Assembly: GCA_942159475.1 (NCBI GenBank)
Contig: OW804096.1
Coordinates: 44,267,744 to 44,331,743, forward strand
Origin: Sthenelais limicola
Lineage: Eukaryota > Annelida > Polychaeta > Phyllodocida > Sigalionidae
DNA length: 64,000 nt
Reading direction: 5' to 3'
Positions 11,712-26,700 of this stretch are shown here, one piece after another. A program made the translations under genes and the position numbers. The stretch's first letter is position 1, and the number at the start of each line of letters is the position of its first letter. The notes beneath the pieces were generated by a model. It was not told the origin of the DNA. It worked only from the letters and a program-made list of their open reading frames with translations, and searched no databases.

Positions 11712-14700
11712 GTATGATTTATTTCTTATCCGACCGACTTACTGAAACTAGTGAGTTAAATGTTATCCTTATAGCATATCATAGATATCAAGTTTACTTC
11801 GGAATGATAGCCACAGGGGGCTTCTTTTCTCTACCCAAATTGGCAACTTGGTACATGTTGGTAGCCCCTCCCCCCTCTCACCTCTCCAGTCCCTGTGGCT
11901 ATGATCTGGGAAAAAAACAAGAGAAGCAAAAAACCCACAAACTCTGATGACTTAGGCATGCGTACATATTATTTATCACTCAATTCCTAGGCTATGTCTT
12001 AATCAGTGTCGCAGACGTTACTCTAGCCTATGTAATCCCCTCGCTCCCTCCCACTCCAAGTCTGGGAATTAATCAAGTTAATGGTTTTAGGGACTTTCCT
12101 CATCCTAAATGCACGGTGCTACCTGCATAGTCCAAAAACACCAAAAGACATCACTCCGTTGTAGAGATACTGGAAGACAAATATTTTCACTGGGGGAGGG
12201 GGCGGGCTGTAAGATACCAGTCTTTTGTATTTGATTGAAGCATGATATTGATATTTAGTGATGCTCTCAACTCCTAGGTAAAGGAATTCATCGCTGCCTT
12301 TAAATGAGGGCTTAAAGGAAACCAGCGTATGAAAGCCAAGATTAACAATCATCCCTCTTGGCCCACTCCTCAACCCAGAGACTTGAATTGGAAAAAGAAG
12401 ATATTATACGTAGTCACTCAACTTTTGTCGGTTGCCATGCCGACGGTATTCTAATAGTATCTATGAATCTCCCTTAGCTGTAATGCAACTCGTAAATTGC
12501 TTCAGTATGAACAATCAATGGACTAGATTGAGCTGGGACTTGTTTAAGTCGCTCACGTCATTTATATTACCATCTCTTGGGTTGTGGTTATATGATGCTA
12601 TTGCATATTCACGACATGCTATTTTGTATTTATTTGCCTTATTCTTATACTAAAGGCGTGATTCTTAAGTACACCCATAAACTCTCAAATCACGGTTTTA
12701 ATACGTGTCTAATAATATCTTCTGGCATCCGACTCGTCGTTTGATTATAAAGAACGTACCGGTACTGAATATGCCCCCATAAAAAGACAGATCGCTGGAA
12801 GAATACAGTATCAGTAAAAAAAGAATACAGTATCTGGTTTACAATATAATTATATTCAACATTCGTAGAGGTCCGAGTTTTTTTATAAAAAAAAAAACTG
12901 ATAAGACTTATGTTCATTTAATTGGCAAATACGCGTATGATACATTCATTTTCACTTTCTCTAACCTGCCATTTCACATGCAGCATATTTCTGCATTGAT
13001 ACAATAATTTCCCATACTTCATTTCCAGTAATGCTTAAAGACTGACATGTGTCCTTACGGTGTAATATTATAGGTGCAGCTAATTTATTGCACTCATCAC
13101 CGACTTGTATAATGATCAATCACTTCATTCTCTGTGTTGACATGAACTCACGAATTCCACCAGGAGCGCGTGTCCACTAATCCATTATTCCCCCCTTTAT
13201 TTATAGGCTTTTTACGTTCAAAGGTCAACTTATAGGTCAAACATCTCATTCTAATTCATTCCGACATCAAAATCAGATGGTAGCGCCGTGCACGTGCTGT
13301 GGTTAAGATATTATTGTGGACCCCTTAAATTTGGTTAGCTCTCACCCAGCCTCGTATATCAAACGGGACCTATGCGTATACCTATCAGAACTATAATTTA
13401 AACATTAGCATTTTACTCGGAGTGGCTTCTTTGGGAATGTTACTTCAGAACTTCATATTTCCTCTGGGAGTGGTTGGGAGTTTCCCTTCTTTATCCTGAT
13501 CCGATTAGTCAAACAAGTGCCCGACGCCTGTGATGGAGTGAAGGAAGGGCATTGAAGCTCTAAACTGGGCATTGTTGTTCATTTGCATGTCTGGAAATAG
13601 AACCCTTTTGACCTTTCAATAAATCTCTTCGCTACCTCTCTGTTCTTGCTAAAAGCGCAGTGTCCTTCAATCAGACTCATCCCCTTTCATTTCTCTACAA
13701 ATCCGACCCAAAATCCGACATCACGTTCCCAGAAGTACGAAAGTATTATTTAAGAGGACAGCACACCTAAAAATGTTGCTGCTTATTTTTTCAGAAGCAT
13801 ACACCTCACTCTAATTGATTCAGTTTATATAATTTGGTTGTATTTTGTATCCACTATCTATATTGGCGGGACGTGATTATGAGTGACAGAGATAGTTCTT
13901 CAGTGCACTACGATATGTTCCTGATACGCCCATGGCGCTGTTTATTTACCAAGCATTTTCAAGTACCTGGATTTAAATCTTTTCAGGTATTTTTCTCCTT
14001 ATTTTCCTTTGCCTGACTATTGCCCCGAAAGAAACGTCTTTCCACTTGTCTATTTCAATGACCCGTCACCCACTGAAATGCATGCGTTGCAAAGAATGAA
14101 GGGTCTTGATCCTTTCTACCAGCTTGGTTTATGGGTAGATAGCCCGGTGGTGTTTTAAGGCTTTCAATTCGCCCCTGGTAAATGTGGATCAAAGTTCAGC
14201 CTTTCGTAATTTATCTTCCTGCTAAATAAATGAGAGGACTAGTCTATTGGCCTTCTTTATGAATGAGACGTGTTTGAATCACAGGGCACGTCAACTTCCT
14301 AGATATTTGTCAATCAGTCCTTTTTGGCTATTGAATAAATATGGCGAATAAATATGGCCCATATATACGTTCGTGTACAGTATTGCAGGGTAGATTTTTG
14401 TTATAACTTGTGTATTCACAAGAAAGAAAAAGATCCGAAAAGAATGTTTTCATTCTGATCTCACGATTATATTTAAAGAAGTGGTCACTTACAACCACGA
14501 TACCCAGTTAATAAGAGATTGTTATAAGAGTGGGTTAAATGATGATGTAGTGACTATAGACGATGGGAGAGTCAGAGAAATGAATTACTAACTTCTAGGT
14601 GTACTTTATTAAGTCCTCTTAAGACTATACAGGCTGTTGAGTTCGATGTTATGTGGTGTCATCACCAATCTGTCTAGGTTATGTTAGTATTAAGTCGTTA

Positions 14701-17700
14701 AATTTAATGAATATTGAAAACATTAACGCTACAAGTAGAAAGGTTACCATTTTTCCCAAATAACGCATGGTATATTATGAATGCGTCTTTCGTTCCAGTG
14801 AATTGATTTTTAGCGCGAGAAGACAATTACTTATGTAAATGTCCCTCCTCGGTTCTCATCTTTATATCAATTCATTATCATATCATCTCGTCTACAGGTA
14901 CGCTTACTCCCCTTTTTCGCATGATTACTTTGCTCAGAGTTTTATATAGTAATTTGATGACTATCCACATCATTCATTGTAGCGAGGCGAGTCATCCCAG
15001 AAGTTGTGCCAAGATTGATTAACCTGGTAACACAAGCAAATCTCATTTCTCAGCCGCGTAGCACACCTGCGCTTCCTACGATTAAACTGAGCATGCCAAC
15101 CCCGATGTTCATCCCCTTCCTTGCAGTGAGATACGGTACCCCAGCATAGAAAAGCCTATCTTTTTATATGACGGTCAAATTTGGCATCATTGTTGTTAAC
15201 TATTGGAATATGTTAACTGTGTACGCTTCCAATGGTGTTTTTTTATCGGATCCTAAAGAGAATAAAATAAGAAATTCTCGTTGTTGGAACCAAACCTTTT
15301 AGCCTCGTGTCTCGTGAGAGGAAATCTTCCAGCCATAGAACTTATCTTATGCTCTATACTTAGACGAAGGTAGCTGCTTTCTGTCTGACGTTCTCTATAC
15401 TCTTCATCCAGTAGGGATCTGAAGCTTGGTACTGTCTCATGACACTAATACGGTGCTCCATCGCGATGTTCTCTGGACATCGCTGGTCAGCCTTTCTTTA
15501 TGGATTAGCATCCTATGTACATAGATCTATGGACGCTGACACATCGTGACAACAAGGTGAATGTGAAATGTTGGGAGTATTGTCCGCGAGAGGTGGCTAT
15601 ATATTGCATCATTCTATGATGACGTGTGAATAGATGATGAAAGGTGACCAGCTTCAGCAGAACTGTAGGGTGTAATGTTATTAATTTATACAAGAAAACT
15701 GTAATTATACAGCTGCTAAAATAAAAAGATGCATGTGTATGCCTTTCGTTTTAAGGCTCGCCGTAACTCCTGCGTCAGTTGTGCCAGTTGTGTCAAGAAA
15801 TATAGAAAAGCATGATGGTCATCAATTTTTCCCAAATCATTATTCAGTTATAGGCACAGTTTTTTATAACAAATTTTATTTGACAATATTTCACGATGTG
15901 ATACGTTTCAATTACCAAGATACAAAATATATGCGCATTTTAACTCATTATCATTAATTACCATACATCTAGATCTAAAAAAACTAAAGATTTTAATATA
16001 AACAATCATAGCACAGTTTGTGCAATTGAATCAATATTATAAGCTATACAACCCCCAGCTCACCATCACGGTGGCCTTCCACTGGCACCTGATGCAGTTG
16101 AGGACAAACGAGCACAGCAAGGCATTACATGATATAATATAATTTAAGTGTAACTAACATGGCAACTCCTGATATGACCACTAATGGTCTATATCATGCC
16201 CTTAGATATTGTTCTATACTAATCACCTGCTGAGAAATTTCTAGGTGAGGTTATTTTGCTCTTTCGTGCATGGATGTAAACAATACAGTAAATATTACTT
16301 CAAATTGCTGGACAGCGGCTAGTGCAGAGCGCCCCTCATTCCAGAGAAAATTGTTCAAAGTGAACTCAAATACATTACAGTCAGGGACCAGGATATTCCA
16401 ATGTCGTATATCATAATGATGGTCCCATTTGTGTCCTACATGATATATATAAATCCTTGAACTACGTCCAAAACCCAACTCTAGCTGAACTACAAGCGCT
16501 ATATATGGGTGTGATAAAGAAGGAATCAAAATTGAATCGCCCTTGGATTTAATTGAAAAGATAATTACATGATGGATTGGCAAGATACAATCCGTTGATT
16601 TATTGTTGAAATGACCATATCTCCATTTGTCGTATATGTATCGACATGAAGATCGTCTATACATATTTTTCTCCCCTTATTTCGGTTATGATAGTAAATT
16701 AAAATGGATAAAACGATAATAAAAAAAAAAAAGAAGAAGAAAATGATAGTAAATTCTGTAATAAACGGCCTTGTAGATGAAAGTTCTGACAAGTTGTATC
16801 CATGAGAAGGAAAATAATCCTGTTTGAATCTTTCTTTGCAAAGCATTTACCAATGAGTGAAGTGTCTCAGTCAGTCTCAGCGAAGGGTTCATTATGGAGT
16901 TACATGTCTAATCAATCATATAAAAGACGATGTGGGAATTATGCATGAGTAGTATATATGAATGTGAGATTTCTCATGGCGCATTCGCCATTTGCTTCTG
17001 GCATGCAAATTACCACTTCAGCAGAAATGTCATCTGGGGTTTCATTAAAATGCATACTCTGCCGCCATTCCCTTCATCTTACCACGTTTTCCAAATGGTC
17101 TCCTAAAGAGCAGGGGCCACCTCACGAAGCCAGGAGTTGTGTGGGGTATTTTGATAGTCACATGGCAGCATTCATTCGCTGTGCGAGATAATCCTCACAA
17201 AAATCCTATTGTCTTGCAAAGACAGCCGCTAGAAAAATGTCAACTTTTGATTAGGTTATTACCGCCAGGGCCAAGCGCCTAGAAGAATACGTCTCCCCGC
17301 AGTAGCCATTTCAGCCTTTGCAGCAGGGAGGATCTCATCAAAATTTGAAAGGCAAATCATTGTCATGGAGATCTAATCTCTCAGAAGTTGATTTGGACGG
17401 TGCTTTCTGCTGCAGATCTGTCAAACCCAAGCCTGTAAAGAAAAGAAAAAATATGACACTCTCGAGAAAGATATTGCCTTTGACAGAAGGGGTCTTCTGG
17501 GACGAATACCACCATCCGATGCCTTGCAGGAAAGAGAGACTGCTTGGTCCCTTCCTCCTTTCCTCCCTCCCTCCCTCCCTCCAGGCGCTGTGAAAGCTAG
17601 ATTATAATCAGACATGTGGCTTATTTTAAGTCCTGGACATAATGCTCTAGGAAGAAATAAAGAAATCAATCACCCTCCGACCAGTATGATAAAACTGTGT

Positions 17701-20700
17701 GGACAATTTTCTCCCCTTTTATTTTAAGTAGAGGCGAGCTGAGTTTTCCCCGTTTTGCAATCCATTTGTATTAATTTTGAAGATGAACGGAAGGTGTTAT
17801 CAACAGTGCCCACTTGACAGTTTTGGCTAGGAAGTGATTGATGATGACTTAAATGTTTGATCTCTTAACGAATTGAATTCAGTGGCAATGAGATGCCTCT
17901 ACCTTATCCAGATTCAAGTCATTGATAACGATTGGTGCTTTCATGCATTAAATTAAGTCATTTCCATCCGCCCGGTGCACACGCTTAATTGGTTTGCTCC
18001 TGCTTTAAACCTTAATTCCAATCATTCAAATTCAAACGCGAGAGGCTATTAATAAAATATTTATATTTGAATATTGCATGTGGTGATTTATTTTCTTGGT
18101 ATGTCACAGTGGAAGTAAACAAGTTAGGGGAGGCATTGAGAAACAAAAAAGGGCAAATGGGATTGACTGGGGAAGGCATAAATAAGATGGTGAATTGATA
18201 AGGAAGGAATGGGGGACCGTTATCGAGCCGGAAGGAGAATGCGGGGGTCTGTGGTTTGGGAGATCTGGTTAATCTGATATGATCTCTGAATGGTGAGCAT
18301 TCTTCTCGAATCTTTCCATTTCCTTCCATACCTGTCGTCCAACCGATTGGAAGTATGTTATTTAATGTTTTTGGTGTCAACAAAAATCGTTTTAGTTTGA
18401 AATTCGCACAGTTCACTCATTTACTTCGTTCGAGTCACCAGCGTCGCTTGAAAATATCTCTAATAAAAGGTCTTTCAGATCAGTAAAAAGCTATTTTGGA
18501 AGCTACCAATCGTCCGCTCTTGGCAATGTACGTGACCTAGCCCAAGTCCGATTGTGATATTGTTTTCAAGCATTAAGAATTTTAGATTGGATTGCAGGGA
18601 CTCAAAAGCTATCAAGATTGCCTTTCAGTTTCAGTGTTGTTCTATCTCAGTTGCAAGCACCCTTAAATGGACAATTGCTTGAACAATACGATAACTCAGG
18701 TATTATTACGAACGAATCAGTATCATGTATCAAGTATCATGTTTCAATAGGGATGTTCTGGTTGTTGGATCATATAACCGTTCTTCATATAATGCATAGC
18801 TGGCCGTCTTCAATTCAGAAAAGCCCTTTGTGACAAGCTTAGTCAATCTATTATAACAAAAAAGCACAGGATTTCTTACCTTCACCCTACTACATGTATT
18901 ATGTGCTCCTCCTTTTACGTGTCTCACGATGCGTCTCTGTTTCAATAGGCGATTAGCATTCATAATTAAGGCAATTGCTAAGTCTGAAATGAGCTTTTTA
19001 TTTTTGCTATTTTCTACATCAGCTGCATAAGATAAAAGGACAGAACTACTCATACAGACAAGGGCTTTATATCAACTAACATTTTCTACATGACAACTGG
19101 GCACCCAGTTGATGGTCAACTTAAGTGTAATAGAATTTAGTGGCAAGTCACTTAGTGCCTTTCATTCTAAGGTCATCAGTAACTTAATATTCCATCAAAC
19201 CCATTGCGAGGCAACTGGCATATTTATGAGTGAATTATTAGACACCCACACCGTCATACTATAGCGCAAATTCAAAGCATTGCCAACTGCCATCCTTCAT
19301 TTCAACTAAGAAGACGGTATTGTCCATGAAGTTTCCAATCAGTTTTTTTACTCAGGCAGTGCAGGGAATTTGTGAAGGGGAGATTCCAATAGATACACTT
19401 GATTGATGGTGAAACGTTTCAATTATTATGAATTTAATTATTGACTTTAATCTGGAAACCTTTATCAAGAGTCCCACTCCAATAGAATTCCTGTAATGTG
19501 TTTCTCGGGGACTCGCCTGGCGAACATTCGTTATGCTGATAATCCATTGTGATGTGAGATAAGATAACAATGAATGGTGTTACCCGAAGATCTATGTCGG
19601 AGTATGCCATTTCCTTAAGCATGTCCCCCCCGGTGACAACTCCATGATCCAATTTATTCCATTCTTAATTTTACATTGCCATGATTTACCATTTTCCAAG
19701 AAATTAGTATAGCTTTTTCGTTTCCTCTGGGAGGGGTTGTAGATTGTGTGTCTGGGGGGAAAGAAGCATTCATGCGTGTGAACACATCACAACCAAAGCA
19801 GAACAAAAAATGGTACTCGAGTAGTTCAGTTAGCTTTTTATCTACTGCATCCTCCCACTTTGCCAAATAACACTTATCTCCAGTGTCAAGTAACGCTAAT
19901 GAATTTCTGAGCATCAGATATGGCACCAGATTGCATGGAATTGTAAATTGGTACATGCATCAACATTGTAATCTGGATAACCGATCGCTCGCTTGCATGG
20001 CTTCGGTTGTGGCTTCGCTTTCCCACTCCCCCATCCCCTGGGCCTCATATATATGCGCGCCGCTGCATGACACGAGGTCCAAATCGATCTCAGGGCAAGA
20101 AAAGGAGTTATTGGCATGCACTGATTCTCCACCCTCGCCTTCTACTGCTTTAATGGCTGCTTTCCCCCGGCCTTGATTAGGGCTGCGAAGGTAGTGGTTT
20201 ATACAATGAGTCAGGAGGCTTAGGAGTTAATGACTAGCATTATTCAACTCTGCCACTGTACCTTGGCACATGGCCCTTCTACCTGTGAGCATACCGGGGC
20301 ATTTGCCAGTCCACTACCGGTCTTTATTCTTTATTAAGACCGAATAAAATCTAATTATAACATTCCTCGTTATACATCAAGTCCTCCAATCCCCTGGTGA
20401 AATCCATGGCTGGACCGGCCCCACACAGGATGGTGATAAGTCGAGCGCTAACTAGATTACCTCACCATCTCTCTCTATTAGCTGTTTCTGGGCTTGCCTG
20501 GCAAATTTGGGATATATAAGAATTGGCGCCACTTATATGGTACGATTTTGACTGAGACCAAAGCGGTGAATAATAGTCTCTACCCGATCAACACAGAGGT
20601 CTGACTGAAGGGGCCTATATGGGGACACTGGGGTCGAGCTTGTTTTCGATTTTTATCACTCATTAAGTACTAATGCTAGATAGTGGTGTGTGGTTTTCTT

Positions 20701-23700
20701 GGAAGTCGGGAGATGTGGTCACTTCAGTGAGGGTTCATGTCTCCCATCTACAGCTGCTATTGGCTCATGCATGTTTTCCCTACTTTGGGCCAATAATTTT
20801 GCTATTTTGATACCTTCCGATCTGGTGAAAATAAAGGGATACGTTTGAACACCTTATTTAAGCTATTATACACATGTCCAAGTAATGAATATACTTTCAC
20901 CAGATCGGAACATTATTTAAATTACAAATATTAATGAGAATTTGAAACCTAAATACTCAGGTCAATAGATCTGGGCCATATTGGTCCTTTGAGATGGGGA
21001 ACATATCATCTAAAAGCTAAAGACAAGGGGATTCACACCAAATGCTTACCATATAGATATCATAAGCAACCTGGCCACAACCTGGGCCCAAAGTAACCCT
21101 GTTTTCTTGTAAGTTTATGTGGGTCAGGGGCTTTTATGGGAGTTTCAGAAAATAGAGTTTAGGGCTGAAAACAAGCTCGGGACTAAAGGATTGCCGCCTG
21201 GCCTGTGGTTTCATGCTGTGTGGCACTGGAGGACTCTGATGTGGGCCTTGTGGTTAGATAAATTATACCCGATAAGGTATACATTCTGCCTTAGAAGTTT
21301 AGGGCTTTGGACCTGGACCTCTGTGTTAAATATAATCTCGTTGACCCGATAGACCTACCCAGAGTTTGTGAACATTTTTTGATAAATATACATGTATATA
21401 TAACTAGATGAGACTTGTATTGGAGAATCATCGCACACTGAGGAATATACCGTCACCGTCCATATTCATATGCAGTGGCAGAGGGGCGTAGAAATCTAAT
21501 TTATACCTTAGTCGATGCGAATGAGGGACTAGGTTGCACAAATGCCTTTGCTGTGTAGATCTGATAAGACCATATAATAAGTAGCTATTTTGACACTTTC
21601 AATCAATCACAAACAGTGCAATATACCAGTAGATTTATTGGGCGTTTGCATTCCGAAGTAGAAGACGGATTCTCTGAGTACACGTGTATTTGTTTTCACT
21701 TGTTTGACAGAAACATAAATTCGATTAAAATATAGCCAGGACCGTGCTTCAGAAAAAAATATATATTGGGCAACACCCAATGCTCCTCTTCATTCTTTCG
21801 ATTTCCTCTTAAGATGTTTAAGGGGTTGTTTTTTTCGTAAAATTTAACGCCCGATGGTTTTCTACTTCAGATTTTTACCGTGACTAACACGCAAGGTCTT
21901 CCTAGTCCCTGGATTCCTCCCTTCTGGGTAACGTTATTGCTGTACCTGCTACATAAATCCCTATATCTTACTTTGTTACCATCATCAGATGAAGGCTGAA
22001 CCAGGGACGAGGGGAAGGAAATACATATGCCTTCTTATAGCCTTCCTATATATTGCTAGACAGCAAATCGAGTGCGTATAAATAGTAGATAGACACATAA
22101 AATGTCCCGGGAGAGGAATAAACACCACGCACATTACTGGGAGTTTATAAACCACTTGGGTGCACGTTTAATGTGTCAACTTGTCGTATGTATATTGAGC
22201 TGCCATTCGTTGGTCCTTACTCAGAGGATTCAGCGATTTATATTTATATGTACAGTTTAGGCTCAAAGGCTCTCATATCAAATAAGAATAGAATGGATGG
22301 ATTGGATGGATAGAATGGATTTTCTGGCCCAGGAGTACGCGTTCTAAAGGGATTACATTGGTATTTTGTGGTCCTAATGGGATTATAGGGGCATTTTGCG
22401 GTTTGGAGTGAGAGGCTTTCCCGCGATTTGTAGGGACTCTCTCAACTAACTTTGAGCCTAGTCCACAAAAAAACCAAGAAACAACCTTGACCCCGAGAAC
22501 ATGGGATCGTTTAGCACTGGAGCGGCCAGCCCTAATGAATAGTCGCGACTTCCTTTAATCTCTTAAGAATGGCACTGCAGTGCGACAGTTAGTTTCTGCA
22601 CTTGCTGGTTGACCTTTAGATTGGGGCCTTGAAAGGGAAATCGTTAGTGTGAGTGTTTTTATTTCGATTTTTTTTTATTTCACTCGGCCATCACGTATTC
22701 ATGAAGTTGGATTGTGTGTCCAATGACTATGTCACCTTCTTGGAAAATGACATCTTTTATTCACTCTACTTACTTGCTTCTAGCAGTGACCAGCACACCA
22801 GGCTTAATCCATGGTCTGTCCTGTACACTCGATTCCTTCTATAATTTAGTGAACCTTCATCTTGGCTTCCCTAAAGTTGGACCGAAAGAAATTCAAATGG
22901 CACTTACACTACCATCCAGGGCGCCTAGACTCTCTGGCCTTGTTCATTGCATGCCTTGGACTTTTAAACATTTTAAAGGCCTGTCTTGGTTTGCCAAGTT
23001 GGTGTGCGTGATGGGTGGCTACACATGCATTTAAATGTTTGCTGTCTGTCAAGCACGAAATTCTTTCCTTTTACACAGGGAGTGTTGGTTTGATCATCAG
23101 ATCAGAACTTGAGTTTAGAGTGAAAAGACTTGGTTCATGACTCAAAATAGGGTTAAAGATGGAAATTAAAATATGCGTGGTATGAATGTAAGGTATAGCT
23201 GGGTATTGCGTGGTGTACTTGGCGTAAAGGGCATGGAACTTGAAATGAATAGCGTCAGTAGCGGATTTCCATGGAGGACGCAGGGGCATGCGCCCCTCTC
23301 CACTATTAAAGTTTGCTAACATTTACAGAAATAAGGAGCAAAAATGTTATGCTGGGGTTGATATGTGTTATTGCATTATTTTCTCCAATTATATATAGCC
23401 TACGATATATAGATCTCATGCAGAAGGAAATGAAAGAGACTCTCAAGAAGATATATTAATATTGGTAGAAATAAACTCATTATTGTAAAATTTGAAAAAA
23501 AATATAGTAATAGGACGGAAACATATGTAATTTTATTTGATAATATGATACTTTAACTCGATCTAGTGACAAGTCACACCTGAGAAGAGCTGCGTTTTTG
23601 CAGAAGGTGCAAACCATATTTTCACCCAGTTTGACAAGTATGATGTGAATTAAAATTACTTTATTTCCTACCAAAATTAAGAAAAGGTATCATAATCATT

Positions 23701-26700
23701 CAATGGGGCCTTTAAGACACTAGGTAAATTGGGATTTTATGCTAGGAAATCTTCAGGATTTATTTATAATTAAAATACTCATATCATAGCAGCTCGGAAG
23801 CATGTGAATTTTTATGAATAAATACTTTTGTTTGTGTCTGTAGTTTGATCATTGTATTTATTTGTTATCCTGCATTCAGTTGGATTGGTTTACTTTCACT
23901 ATGTGACTTTAAAGATAGTCTGCAACTCCTTATTATGAAACTCTTGAATCCCCCGGTCTCTCTGTTGAGACATTATTAGTCAACAATCGGGTCGCCATGC
24001 TTTTGTGGGCATATCTTTATAGGATTAATCTGTTTCGTCTGTTTTGGGAGGATTCCAACTCTCTATATAAACATGCAAACATCATGTATTAGCAGGGAAA
24101 ACTCCCAAGGCAACTATAGCTCTCCCAGGGCACTACATGTATTGCCCTTTAGCCTCTGTCCTGGCCAGCACAGGGACTATAATCACCTTAGGCAGAGACT
24201 AAAAAGATTAGTGATCTCTATTTCGAGTCTGGTGGTGCATTATTTGTCAAATAGTGCACCAGCAGCCCCTCAATATCGGCCATTAATCCTTTAATAATAG
24301 TACCCTGTTTCAGCGGACAGCTATAATCCCAGCATAATCTCAAACATCTATAGACTAAAGTGTTGAATATCCACCCGAAAAGTAATAAAAGACTGTTTTA
24401 GGAATTAGTCATATTTGGCCCAGAAACAGGAATAAACTTGGAGCTTTCCTTCATGAATATTATATAACCAGCCATGCAGCTTAATGCTTTCAGTCGCTTA
24501 AGATCTATTGCCTCAGTAATTCAAAACAATCCTTGTAGTAAATTGATCTAGAAAAAATACCACCGTTAGACGTTGTCTTTAAGAACTGTTGACTGATTAG
24601 ATGAACTTGCAATTTGACTGTTTTGTATATTTTCCTGTAGGCAATGGCGCTCCGTTACCCACAAATGGAGAGGGTCTGTCAGCCCAAGCACAAAGGAGAG
24701 CCAACCGCAGGAAGGAGCCCCGGAGGCACACCTTGTCTAATGGTGTTGACTTTCATATGGTAGGTCACAGAGTAAAACTAACGACCATATCACACTTAAG
24801 ACATAGAGGTAATTGGCAAGAGCCCCATGCATACTGCTATAAATCATCATAGTAGTTGGGGAAAACGTGTGTAGTATGCCTCTGGTCTCTTACCTTATAA
24901 CAAGGTGCAAAGTATGACACCAAAGGGCCTAAATTAGTGGGGGTGGGTACATGCCTGTATTAATTAGTCTTGTTTAGTTACTTTGTGTGCCTTTAAGTAA
25001 GTTTTTTGGTTTCGCCGCATACCCTGGAGCGTTTGTACCATATCCCCCGATGAGACGATTTCTCTAATAAATTGAGAATGGCGAATAGCGATGTTTTATT
25101 TGGTGTTGCTTCATTATTGCAATAGATGAGATTTATTATGCTACGGGTGAATATTTAATTTTTTTTTTAAATGCAAATTTAATCATTCAACATATTATGA
25201 ATGTGATATTTTTATTACATGTCCCTCCGCCATGAAATTAAATTTGGGAACCTTATTATGATATTCAAAATTAGGAAGTGTTGATGATTCATGAAATTCA
25301 GAATCTCAGTAACCCTTACGCAATCACTTAATGTGCTCATGGAATTGGAAGTTTTGATTTTTTTTTCTCGATTGTTAGGTTACCGATTCTCCCACTTGAC
25401 TTCCTCCTATCCACTCAACCTGGTCGGTCTCATTCTATTTGACCTGTTTGTCTGTGTCTAGCTCTCACTCTCCCTTCTCTCTTCTCTTTTCTCTCTTCTC
25501 TCTTCTCTTTTCTCTTTTCTCTTTTCTCTTTTCTCTTTTCTCTTTTCTCTTCTCTATCCTCCCAAGGCAGAGCAAGATTATCCACGGAGAGAAGCGAAAG
25601 AGGGAAGGCCTGCTGTGAGAGGATGTTCTTCTCTATCTCTTTTCCTCTGCCCCTCTCCTTGGGTTCTTATTTCCCACTGAGGGTATCAATCACCTAATGA
25701 TCACGTGTTGTCCTTTAGCGCTATAGCTGTGTGCGATACCGATCCCACGGCGGTTCTCCTCTAGGAATTGGCCTAATGAAATTCACTCCAATGGTTCCAC
25801 CTTGACCGCAAACCTCCTTTCATCCATTTCACTTACCACTTAAACTAACAAGAGACATTTAAGTCAGTCCCTCCAAGCCCTAAGTTCGCAGGCTACATTA
25901 ACCAGACGCACATAGTTTGAACACAATGTCAGGGCCGATTTGAAATACTTCCTAAACAGCATCAATTGCCCAAGATTATGAAACTGTCTTACTTTGCATT
26001 TAACCGAATCAAACGGGAACGTTGGAGATGTAAATCAGGATGTTTCAGGTCCCAACACGCCCATCTCATTACCTTCACTGTTTCCCATCGGAGGGCACTG
26101 GTTATGATCAGGCCCGGATGATCCACAGGAGGAGATGGGAATCTTTGGTGGGTGGTACTTCTGCAGACCTATGATAGGAGTTTATAATGCAGTTATATCT
26201 CCCCCATCCTCCGCTCTGCTGCCGACGAGGTAATGAAGGATCCCCCTAACGAGGGGCCATGTGCATCCCAACGTGTCCCTTACCAAGCAACCGTTCGCCC
26301 CCCTAAGTAATATGTCACCGAACTAACTGATCAGACCTCGCCTTCCTTTGCTGTGTTACTGGAAATAAAAAAAGGAAAAGCGACGCTTGAGACGGTTTTT
26401 CAGCGTTCATCTATCATTCTATATAAATACAGAATCTGCATAGATTATAGAGCGAGAAAGAAACTGGGTCCTGTTGGCACCAATACAATACAAAGAAATA
26501 AGGCTCGGCGATATTTTACTCTTATTTTCTCTACGTCAAAACGATCTTGTTGCAATTGATAGCAGTATTTTGGCAGTGATGATGATGATTAAGTATCTAG
26601 ACTGGATCTTTTATTGGTGGGTCTGCTCCTGCCGGAAGCTGTCCTAGCTGTGACGTTGATTAGTGATGATGGATGACGGCTAGGTTAGAGCGAGCTTCGA

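Larger units (their letters stand above)
11712..24640 (+). other. SAPCD2 intron 1 (12.9 kb)
   Basis: Begins GTATGA and ends TTTTCCTGTAG. Contains R1 copy B, the 20815-20910 inverted repeat, a C-rich tract, two octamer (ATGCAAAT) sites and a 27 bp near-palindrome at 24234-24260. No nested exon is supported. Its size and position make it the likeliest place for distal regulatory elements of this gene. Confidence 0.75.

Noticed and set aside
16251..16664. 137-codon minus-strand ORF in SAPCD2 intron 1
   Set aside because: AT-rich composition with no domain; a frame of this length is expected about once in the window.
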